A program made the position numbers and the translations under genes. Below, one piece after another: positions 1 to 5,533 of a DNA stretch of 6,232 nucleotides (positions are counted from its first letter, which is position 1; every line of letters begins with the position of its first letter). The DNA comes from Lachnospiraceae bacterium UBA3711 (GTDB taxonomy: Bacteria > Bacillota > Clostridia > Lachnospirales > Lachnospiraceae): NCBI GenBank assembly GCA_002371345.1, contig DFHY01000110.1, positions 1-6,232 of the forward strand, in the 5' to 3' direction. The notes beneath the pieces were generated by a model. It saw only the letters and a list, made by a program, of their open reading frames with translations, was not told the origin of the DNA and did no database searches.

Positions 1-44
1 TCATTTTGCGGGCGCGCTTTTCCCTGCCTGAAAGCACTGCTCTT

Positions 45-1241
45 TCATGAGATCGTGATCGTCTCCGCGCCGTCTATCGCCTGCTGCATCAGCGCGTCAA
101 TATTGTCGCTGAGGCGCTCCTCGCTCTTTTTGATGATGTCGAGGCGCGGCTTAGTCACAGGATGCTTCGCGACAAATATCGTGCAGCAGTCCTCAAACGG
201 CTGAATGCTGGTGTCGTATGTCCCGATCTTCAGCGACACATCTATGATATCCTGCTTGTCGAATCCGATCAGCGGACGGAAAACCGGCATTGTCGCCGCG
301 TCATCCGTGCATACCAGGCTCTGTATCGTCTGGCTCGCGACCTGTCCGATCGACTCTCCCGTAATCAGGCCCATAGAACCGTCCTTCTTCGCGAAAGCCT
401 CGGCGATCTTCATCATGTATCTGCGCATGATGATGGTGAGCTCATCGTGCGGGCACCTGTCGTAGATCTCAAGCTGAATGTCCGTAAAGTTCACAACATG
501 AAGACGGATCGGGCCCGAATAGCGCGCCACCAGACGGGCAAGATCCACCACCTTCTGCTTCGCTCTCTCCGAGGTATACGGCGGCGCATGGAAGTACGTC
601 GCGTCCAGGGCCACTCCGCGCTTGGCGATCATCCACCCGGCAACAGGAGAGTCAATGCCGCCTGACAGCAGCAGCTGGGCGCGTCCGTTCGTGCCGACCG
701 GCATACCTCCCGGGCCGGGAACGATCCTTGAATAGATGTACACCTCCTCGCGGATCTCGATGTACACCATCATATCAGGATGATGGACATCCACGCTCAT
801 TTTCCCCTCAAATGCGCCGAGCAGCTTCTCGCCCACCAGCGCGTCAACCTCCATCGAGGTTACCGGGTACTGCTTGTTCGCCCTGCGCGTATGGACCTTG
901 AATGTGACAGGGCTTGTCAGGTCATAGGTCTGATCGATATACCGGACCGCCTCCTCTGCTATCACTTCTGGCTCCGCGACCGGAACCTTCAGCACCTGGC
1001 AGATACCGACGAGTCCGAAGACCCTCTGCAGAGCCTGCGTCACTTCATCCGGATCGAAACAGTCGTCCGGGCCGGTCACATCCACATAGATGCGTCCCTG
1101 CTCCTTACTTACCTCAAACTCGCCATCCACCCTGGACAGAGCGTGCCTTACCTGCGCGACGAGAGCATCCTCAAACTGCCCGCGGTTCTTTCCCTTTATG
1201 CCTATCTCTCCATACTTCAGCAGGAATGTCCTGAATACCAT
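45..1241 (-). CDS. thiI: tRNA 4-thiouridine synthase ThiI (tRNA sulfurtransferase), rhodanese-less form
   Basis: Cytoplasmic enzyme that adenylates U8 of tRNA and replaces its oxygen with sulfur to make 4-thiouridine; in many bacteria it also supplies sulfur for the thiamine thiazole. The 398-residue protein has an N-terminal ferredoxin-like plus THUMP region (about 1-170, opening with LLKYGEIGIKGKNR) and a C-terminal PP-loop ATP pyrophosphatase domain whose nucleotide-binding motif SGGIDS is at 193-198. The conserved blocks GESIGQVASQT (295-305) and FEDCCTIF (349-356) follow. It ends shortly after the PP-loop domain, so it lacks the C-terminal rhodanese domain of Escherichia coli ThiI and matches the roughly 400-residue B. 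subtilis type. The ATG at 1241 is supported by AGGGAG at 1253-1248, six bases upstream. It lies 36 bases after the cysteine desulfurase gene, its probable sulfur donor. Its stop overlaps an ATG (ATGA) at 48-45. Family assignment is very secure; a role in thiamine synthesis is inferred. Confidence 0.97.
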   Translation of the reverse strand: MVFRTFLLKYGEIGIKGKNRGQFEDALVAQVRHALSRVDGEFEVSKEQGRIYVDVTGPDDCFDPDEVTQALQRVFGLVGICQVLKVPVAEPEVIAEEAVRYIDQTYDLTSPVTFKVHTRRANKQYPVTSMEVDALVGEKLLGAFEGKMSVDVHHPDMMVYIEIREEVYIYSRIVPGPGGMPVGTNGRAQLLLSGGIDSPVAGWMIAKRGVALDATYFHAPPYTSERAKQKVVDLARLVARYSGPIRLHVVNFTDIQLEIYDRCPHDELTIIMRRYMMKIAEAFAKKDGSMGLITGESIGQVASQTIQSLVCTDDAATMPVFRPLIGFDKQDIIDVSLKIGTYDTSIQPFEDCCTIFVAKHPVTKPRLDIIKKSEERLSDNIDALMQQAIDGAETITIS

Positions 1242-1277
1242 AACTGTCTCCCTATATCAATACTTCTTTTCGCTTTT

Positions 1278-2450
1278 TCATCTCCGGCTGTACCTTCTCA
1301 GCACCGGAAGCAGTTCCCTGATGGCGCCGAGAGTATAGTCGATCTCTTCCTCAGTCGTCCGGCAGCTGAAGCTGAATCTCAGCGCCGACTCCAGCAGATC
1401 CCGCCTCAGGTTTATCTCCTTCAGGACAGAGCTTACCGGTATCTTCTTGTTGGAGGAACAGGCCGAACCGGAGGATACATAGATTCCCTTATCCTCAAGC
1501 GCGTGCAGCAGCACCTCGGACCTTACTCCCTCAAACGCGCAATTCACAATATGCGGCGCGTTGCGCTCCTCATTCTCCTCCGTGACAAGATAAGTCCCTT
1601 CGATCTCCTTAAGGCCGGCGATCAGGCGCCGTCTGCAGCGCCTCATCCCATCGACCTTCATATCAAAATCAGTGTACGCCTCGGAAGCGGCCTCTCCGAG
1701 CCCCGCAGCTCCAGGCACGTTGTCGGTGCCTGAGCGCATGCCTCCCTGCTGGCCTCCTCCGAAGATTATCGGCCTGATCTTCGTGTTCTGCCTGACATAC
1801 AGGAAACCTGTCCCCTTTGGAGCGTGAATCTTGTGCCCGCTGACAGAGAGCATATCTATCCCGAGTCTCTTCGGGGCTATACGATATTTGCCGTACGCCT
1901 GAATAGCGTCGGCATGGAGCAGGACGGACCTGCCTCTCTCGCTGTTCCACCGGCGGATGATCTCTCCCGCGTCACCTATCGGCTCAAGCGCGCCGATCTC
2001 ATTGTTCACATACATAACCGAGACAAGTATCGTATCATCCGTAAGCGCCTCTCTCAGATCATCCGGACTGATGTGCCCTGACGCGTCCACCGGCAGATGC
2101 GTGATCCTGAAGCCCATCTCTTCGAGAAATGCGAGCGGCTGAAGGACAGCCGCGTGCTCCACCGATGTCGTGATGATGTGATTCCCTGCGCGGCGGTTCG
2201 CGAGCGCGCTTCCTATCAGCGCCCAGTTATTTGACTCCGTGCCGCCGGACGTAAAAAAGATTTCTCCCGGCTGCACATGCATAGTCCCGGCGATCTTCTC
2301 CCTCGCGTCCTTAACAAGCCTCTCAGCCTCAACGCCCTTGATGTGTTTTGACGAAGGATTACCGAAATCCTTCGTCATCGCGTCAAGCACTATGCGGGAC
2401 ACTCCCTCTGACACAGGAGTCGTCGCCGAGTTATCAAGATATACTTCCAT
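1278..2450 (-). CDS. Cysteine desulfurase, IscS/NifS/NifZ type (class V PLP aminotransferase fold)
   Basis: PLP enzyme that converts L-cysteine to L-alanine and holds the released sulfur as a persulfide on an active-site cysteine. The 390 residues show the expected landmarks: YLDNSATTP at 4-12, the cofactor-binding SGGTESNNWAL at 68-78, His99 in SVEHA, MYVNNEIGALEPI at 146-158, HADAIQAYGK at 179-188 with Asp181, the Schiff-base lysine Lys207 in SGHKIHAPKG, GGMRSGTDN at 236-244, and the persulfide cysteine Cys331 in SSGSACSSNKK. Length is normal. The ATG at 2450 gives the family's usual N-terminus, although its ribosome site is weak (AGGA nine bases upstream). No iscU, iscA or iscR lies beside it. 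Instead it sits 27 bases after rsmE and 36 bases before thiI. This resembles B. subtilis NifZ, a dedicated desulfurase next to thiI, so 4-thiouridine synthesis is the likely main role (inference). A general Fe-S cluster role cannot be excluded, so no symbol is assigned. Confidence 0.95.
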   Translation of the reverse strand: MEVYLDNSATTPVSEGVSRIVLDAMTKDFGNPSSKHIKGVEAERLVKDAREKIAGTMHVQPGEIFFTSGGTESNNWALIGSALANRRAGNHIITTSVEHAAVLQPLAFLEEMGFRITHLPVDASGHISPDDLREALTDDTILVSVMYVNNEIGALEPIGDAGEIIRRWNSERGRSVLLHADAIQAYGKYRIAPKRLGIDMLSVSGHKIHAPKGTGFLYVRQNTKIRPIIFGGGQQGGMRSGTDNVPGAAGLGEAASEAYTDFDMKVDGMRRCRRRLIAGLKEIEGTYLVTEENEERNAPHIVNCAFEGVRSEVLLHALEDKGIYVSSGSACSSNKKIPVSSVLKEINLRRDLLESALRFSFSCRTTEEEIDYTLGAIRELLPVLRRYSRR

Positions 2451-2477
2451 ACCGCAGTATCCTGTCTGTATTATTCC

Positions 2478-3230
2478 TCAGGCCTCCAGCTGAAGCATCA
2501 GCATTGACAATACCGCGATGCCCGCCGTATCTGTTCTCAGGATTCTGTGCCCGAGTGTGATAACCTCGGCACCCAGTTCCTCCAGCTGCCCTATCTCCTT
2601 GTCCTCGAAGCCTCCCTCGGGTCCTATGAAGATCCCGATTGAGCCTGACCTGTCAAGACCCGATATCACGCTTCTTGTGTGTCCGATACCCTCAGCATTT
2701 TCGTACGGGACGAGAATCTTGTCAATCCCCCCGGCAATCTCCAGAGCCTTGCTCCAGCTCACAGGAAGCTTAACTTCAGGCACAAATGACCTCTTCGACT
2801 GTTTAGCCGCCGACAGCGCCAGCGCGTTCCACCTGGCGGCCTTCTTCTTCGCCCTGCTCTCATCCAGCTTCACTATTGTTCGAGACGACATAACGGGAAT
2901 GATACAGTGTACCCCCAGCTCAACGCCCTTCTCGATGACCGTCTCGAAGCGGTCTCCCTTCGGTATCGCCTGAAACAGATAGATATCCGCCGGAAGCTCC
3001 CTCGCGTTCTTCTGCAGATCGAGTATCACAGCGGACACTTCGTCAGATCGAATCTCATCAATCTCGCACAGATACTCTGACGGATCGTCCCTTAGGCCGG
3101 TGCACAGCAGAATCTTCTCGCCCTTCTTCATGCGCAGGACATTTCCGATGTGGTTCACATCACTGCCCGTTATCCTGCACACCCCGCCGGCAGTATCAAT
3201 ATCCGATGGTTCAATAAAAAACCTGTGCAT
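2478..3230 (-). CDS. rsmE: 16S rRNA (uracil1498-N3)-methyltransferase RsmE
   Basis: SPOUT-class, S-adenosylmethionine-dependent enzyme that methylates N3 of U1498 in 16S rRNA, in the decoding region of the 30S subunit. The 250-residue protein has the usual two parts: an N-terminal PUA-like RNA-binding domain (about 1-75, with HIGNVLRMKKGE at 27-38) and a C-terminal knotted methyltransferase domain. The latter shows FQAIPKGDRFETVIEKGVEL (86-105), AAKQSKR (141-147), IGPEGGF (202-208) and LGHRILRTDTA (226-236), the last two forming the cofactor-binding knot. Length is typical. The ATG at 3230 is preceded by GGAG at 3241-3238 with seven bases between, which fixes the start. It is separated from prmA upstream by 182 bases holding a tandem repeat, and is followed after 27 bases by the cysteine desulfurase. 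prmA-rsmE adjacency is common in Firmicutes. Identity is secure. Confidence 0.96.
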   Translation of the reverse strand: MHRFFIEPSDIDTAGGVCRITGSDVNHIGNVLRMKKGEKILLCTGLRDDPSEYLCEIDEIRSDEVSAVILDLQKNARELPADIYLFQAIPKGDRFETVIEKGVELGVHCIIPVMSSRTIVKLDESRAKKKAARWNALALSAAKQSKRSFVPEVKLPVSWSKALEIAGGIDKILVPYENAEGIGHTRSVISGLDRSGSIGIFIGPEGGFEDKEIGQLEELGAEVITLGHRILRTDTAGIAVLSMLMLQLEA

Positions 3231-3237
3231 CAGTCAG

Positions 3238-3241
3238 CTCC
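3238..3241 (-). promoter_or_regulatory. Ribosome binding site of rsmE
   Basis: GGAG on the minus strand, seven bases before the ATG at 3230. It places the rsmE start clearly downstream of the repeat array. Confidence 0.7.
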
Positions 3242-3271
3242 GATCTATATGCCTCTCCGGCCGCTTTTGAA

Positions 3272-3388
3272 AGAGTGCCTTCCCGCCTGCAGGGCTTATG
3301 CCTGCTGCGAAGCATGCCTTATCGCCTGCAAGCTTTATGCCCGCTGTGAAGCATGCCTTCATGCCTGCAAACCTTACGCCGCATGCAT
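3272..3388. repeat. Imperfect tandem repeat, three 39-base units, between prmA and rsmE
   Basis: Three adjacent units of exactly 39 bases lie at 3272-3310, 3311-3349 and 3350-3388. By hand alignment units 1 and 2 agree at 30 of 39 positions and units 2 and 3 at 27 of 39, with most loss at the far end of unit 3. The shared core on the plus strand is roughly TGCCTT, three variable bases, GCCTGCA, then a stretch ending TTA(T/C)GCC. Units 2 and 3 open with the same AGCATGCCTT, which includes the palindrome GCATGC. Because 39 is a multiple of three, one frame on each strand stays open throughout and gives 13-residue repeats: EACLxACKxYAxC-like on the plus strand and KACFxAGIxxAG-like on the minus strand. 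The array fills most of the 182-base gap, and its role is unknown. A remaining 31-41 bases on the rsmE side hold the rsmE ribosome site; the 24 bases next to prmA hold nothing recognisable. Confidence 0.85.
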
Positions 3389-3412
3389 AGCACGTTTTCT
3401 CATCTGCTTTAC

Positions 3413-4366
3413 TCAGTCCTTACGCGCCGTGACGCTCACCCATTCACCCTGACGCGTCACTTCCGCAACAGTGAGTCCTGCGTCTGTACAGGCCTTAGTG
3501 ACATCCTCCTCCTTCACATCGAGAATCCCCGATGTGATATAGATGCCGCCGTTCTTCAGATGAGAGACTATCTGCGGAGTCAGCTCCACGAGAACCGGAG
3601 CCAGGATGTTGGCCGTGACGATGTCATACTTGTCATATCCCGCCATATCCTGAATCCTGCGGTCGTCAATCAGGTTGCCGATGACAGCCTGCATGCTCCC
3701 GCCGCTGATACCGTTTGCCTGAAGATTCTCCCTTACAGCGTCGAGCGCGCACGGATCAAGATCTGTTCCGAATACATGCCCCGCTCCGAGCATCAGCGCT
3801 ACGATTCCGAGGATTCCGCTCCCGGTCCCGACGTCAAGCACCTCGCATCCGGGAGTGACATACTTCTTCAGCTGCCTCATACACAGCTGCGTAGTCTCGT
3901 GCATCCCGGTTCCAAAGGCTGTCCCGGGGTCAATGTGAAGTATACGCTTGCCCTCGTCCTCCGGGCGGACCTTCTCCCATGAGGGGATAACCAGGAAGTC
4001 ATCCACCGTAAACTGGTGAAAGTACTGCTTCCAGTTATTTATCCAGTCCTTGTCCTCTGTCTCGGATCTCTCGATAGTGCATGGCCCGATATCAGAGAAC
4101 TGCCTCAGCGAGGCAAGCTCCTCCTCCACTCTGCGCAGAACCGCGTCAGCATCCTCATCTTCATCCAGGTAGAAGGTCAGATAAGCGGTTCCGTCATCCG
4201 GCCCGGAAGTGAGCGGAATATCGACGAACATCTGCTGAAGATCGGTATCACTCAATGGAACATTGTCCTCGATCTGAGCCCCCTCCACGCCGGCGTCCGC
4301 AAGGGCGCAGATAACGATGTCCTCCGCCTGTGTTGTCGTCTTCAGCCTGAACTTAGTCCATTTCAT
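3413..4366 (-). CDS. prmA: Ribosomal protein L11 methyltransferase PrmA
   Basis: Cytoplasmic S-adenosylmethionine-dependent enzyme that methylates lysines and the N-terminal amine of ribosomal protein L11. With the start at 4366 it has 317 residues, the usual length, and begins MKWTKFRLKT as Firmicute PrmA proteins do. The N-terminal substrate-recognition domain covers about 1-100. A linker with the tryptophan pair DWINNWKQYF (107-116) follows, then the catalytic domain: DPGTAFGTGMHETTQ (146-160), the SAM-binding motif VLDVGTGSGILGI (176-188), acidic Asp202 in GTDLDP, the active-site ANILAPVL (252-259), and a C-terminal GEWVSVTA (307-314). The chosen ATG has GGGAG at 4379-4375, eight bases upstream. 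The frame stays open upstream with in-frame ATGs at 4390 and 4411, which would add 8 or 15 residues foreign to the family. It lies 94 bases after galE and 182 bases before rsmE. Identity is secure; the start is fairly secure. Confidence 0.96.
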   Translation of the reverse strand: MKWTKFRLKTTTQAEDIVICALADAGVEGAQIEDNVPLSDTDLQQMFVDIPLTSGPDDGTAYLTFYLDEDEDADAVLRRVEEELASLRQFSDIGPCTIERSETEDKDWINNWKQYFHQFTVDDFLVIPSWEKVRPEDEGKRILHIDPGTAFGTGMHETTQLCMRQLKKYVTPGCEVLDVGTGSGILGIVALMLGAGHVFGTDLDPCALDAVRENLQANGISGGSMQAVIGNLIDDRRIQDMAGYDKYDIVTANILAPVLVELTPQIVSHLKNGGIYITSGILDVKEEDVTKACTDAGLTVAEVTRQGEWVSVTARKD

Positions 4367-4374
4367 GTTCTTAT

Positions 4375-4379
4375 CTCCC
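4375..4379 (-). promoter_or_regulatory. Ribosome binding site deciding the prmA start
   Basis: GGGAG on the minus strand, eight bases before the ATG at 4366. A second purine-rich site, GGGAGG at 4405-4400, lies nine bases before the in-frame ATG at 4390, but four of its bases fall in a hairpin stem. The 4366 start also gives the family's N-terminus and is preferred. Confidence 0.65.
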
Positions 4380-4401
4380 AATAGCAGCATATGCGCATAC
4401 C

Positions 4402-4425
4402 TCCCGGGCATTATTCAGCCCGAGA
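4402..4425 (-). promoter_or_regulatory. Stem-loop in the galE-prmA gap, upstream of prmA
   Basis: On the minus strand TCTCGGGC, an 8-base loop TGAATAAT, then GCCCGGGA form an 8-bp stem with one G-U pair. In plus-strand RNA the same position would be a C-A mismatch, so the structure suits leftward transcripts. No run of T follows on the minus strand, so it is not a standard factor-independent terminator. The stem includes GGGA of the upstream GGGAGG site, so folding would hide the alternative prmA ribosome binding site. It may regulate prmA, protect the galE 3' end, or be incidental. Confidence 0.45.
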
Positions 4426-4460
4426 TCAAGGCAGCGTTTCAGTGATGGCACTGCGCCTCT

Positions 4461-5477
4461 TCAACTTCTGTATCCGTCAGGATTCTTGCTCTGCCAGTTC
4501 CATGAATCCCTGCACATCTCCTCGATGCCGAACTCGGCAGTCCAGTTCAGCTCCTTCGCGGCCTTGCCCGGATCGCAGTAGCAGGTGGCGATATCACCGG
4601 CGCGGCGCGGCTTGATGACGTACGGGACTGCATGGCCGCAAGCCTTACCGAAGGCCTCAACCACCTGGAGCACGGAATAGCCGTGTCCCGTTCCGAGATT
4701 GTATACCGATACGCCTTCCTTGTCCGCAAGCTTCGCTACGGCGTTCACATGGCCGCGGGCAAGATCCACCACGTGGATATAGTCGCGCACTCCGGTCCCG
4801 TCCGGTGTGTCATAATCGTCTCCGAACACGCTCAGCTTCTCGAGCTTGCCGATCGCGACCTGCGCGATATACGGAACCAGATTGTTCGGGATGCCCTTCG
4901 GGTCCTCGCCGATCATCCCCGACGGATGAGCTCCTATCGGGTTGAAGTAGCGCAGCAGGATCACATTCCACTCCGGATCTGATGTGTGCACATCGGTCAG
5001 GATCTGCTCCAGCATCCACTTCGTCCACCCATAAGGATTAGTGCAGGTGCCCTTCGGGCATTCCTCTGTGATCGGAACAAACGCCGGATCACCGTAGACA
5101 GTCGCGCTTGAACTGAAGATAATGTTCCTGCATCCGTGCTCACGCATGCTCTTAACAAGCGTCAGCGTCCCGGTGATGTTGTTGGAATAGTACTCCACCG
5201 GCTTCTGTACTGATTCACCTACAGCCTTAAGGCCGGCGAAATGAATCACCGCGTCGATCTTCTGCGATTCAAAGATACTGTCGAGGCAGTCCTTGTCAAG
5301 AATGTCGCCCTTCACAAAATCAAGCGTCTTCCCAGTGATCTCCTTCACACGGTCAATCGCCTTCTCGCTGGAGTTGTAGAGGTTGTCAATGACTGTAACC
5401 TCATAGCCCGCGTTCAGAAGCTCCACACATGTATGACTGCCGATAAATCCGGCGCCTCCCGTTACAAGTATTCTCAT
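4461..5477 (-). CDS. galE: UDP-glucose 4-epimerase GalE
   Basis: NAD-dependent short-chain dehydrogenase/reductase that interconverts UDP-glucose and UDP-galactose, closing the Leloir pathway and feeding cell-surface sugar synthesis. The 338 residues, the same length as E. coli GalE, contain the Rossmann motif GGAGFIG (7-13), DNLYNSS (31-37), HFAGLKAVGES (79-89), catalytic Ser124 in SSSATVYG, and the Tyr149-Lys153 pair in NPYGWTK. Substrate-side blocks are RYFNPIGAHPSG (176-187), YDTPDGTGVRDYIHV (222-236) and RRAGDIATCYCDP (291-303). The residue matching E. coli Tyr299, which limits the size of the sugar pocket, is Cys299, as in epimerases that also use UDP-GlcNAc. The start is the ATG at 5477, six bases after GGAG. 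A TTG at 5489 also opens the frame, but it overlaps that site and would add four residues. It follows galK by 56 bases, most likely as one operon. Identity is very secure; dual substrate use is inferred. Confidence 0.97.
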   Translation of the reverse strand: MRILVTGGAGFIGSHTCVELLNAGYEVTVIDNLYNSSEKAIDRVKEITGKTLDFVKGDILDKDCLDSIFESQKIDAVIHFAGLKAVGESVQKPVEYYSNNITGTLTLVKSMREHGCRNIIFSSSATVYGDPAFVPITEECPKGTCTNPYGWTKWMLEQILTDVHTSDPEWNVILLRYFNPIGAHPSGMIGEDPKGIPNNLVPYIAQVAIGKLEKLSVFGDDYDTPDGTGVRDYIHVVDLARGHVNAVAKLADKEGVSVYNLGTGHGYSVLQVVEAFGKACGHAVPYVIKPRRAGDIATCYCDPGKAAKELNWTAEFGIEEMCRDSWNWQSKNPDGYRS

Positions 5478-5483
5478 TATTAT

Positions 5484-5487
5484 CTCC
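5484..5487 (-). promoter_or_regulatory. Ribosome binding site deciding the galE start
   Basis: GGAG on the minus strand, six bases before the ATG at 5477. It rules against the TTG at 5489, which overlaps this site. It lies five bases beyond the galK-galE hairpin. Confidence 0.7.
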
Positions 5488-5492
5488 AATCC

Positions 5493-5511
5493 GCCGCCTT
5501 ATGCCGGCGGC
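5493..5511. promoter_or_regulatory. GC-rich stem-loop in the galK-galE gap
   Basis: GCCGCC and GGCGGC form a perfect 6-bp stem around a 7-base loop. In the direction of the gal genes the loop reads GGCATAA and the stem ends five bases before the galE GGAG site, with no T-run. In the plus direction the stem is followed by ATTTTGTCTTTT, a terminator-like tract, though no plus-strand gene is seen to its left. It could act in galK-galE mRNA processing or translation, or stop antisense transcripts. Structure is seen, function is inferred. Confidence 0.45.
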
Positions 5512-5533
5512 ATTTTGTCTTTTACTCAGTCTC

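Noticed and set aside
780..1733. Plus-strand open frame of 317 codons across the thiI/desulfurase junction
   Set aside because: It lies antisense to the 5' part of thiI and the 3' part of the desulfurase, both secure genes. Its product shows no recognisable motif and is rich in Arg, Leu, His and Pro, as expected for a GC-biased shadow.
3291..3310. Conserved hairpin in each repeat unit (GCAGG, loop, CCTGC in unit 1)
   Set aside because: The stem forms reasonably only in unit 1; units 2 and 3 have changes that break it without compensation.
3272..3388. CRISPR array
   Set aside because: The units are contiguous, with no separate unique spacers and only three imperfect copies; no cas gene is present.
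3353..3982. Plus-strand open frame of 209 codons opposite prmA
   Set aside because: Antisense to the PrmA catalytic domain; no family resemblance.
4367..4411. ATG at 4411 as the prmA start
   Set aside because: It lies in the hairpin, has no ribosome site, and adds 15 residues not typical of PrmA.
4426..4460. Promoter for prmA with TTGATC as a -35 box
   Set aside because: No acceptable -10 hexamer lies 16-18 bases downstream on the minus strand; AATAAT is too close to it.
5478..5489. TTG at 5489 as the galE start
   Set aside because: It overlaps the GGAG ribosome site and would add MEII before the canonical MRILVTGG start. The ATG at 5477 has proper spacing.
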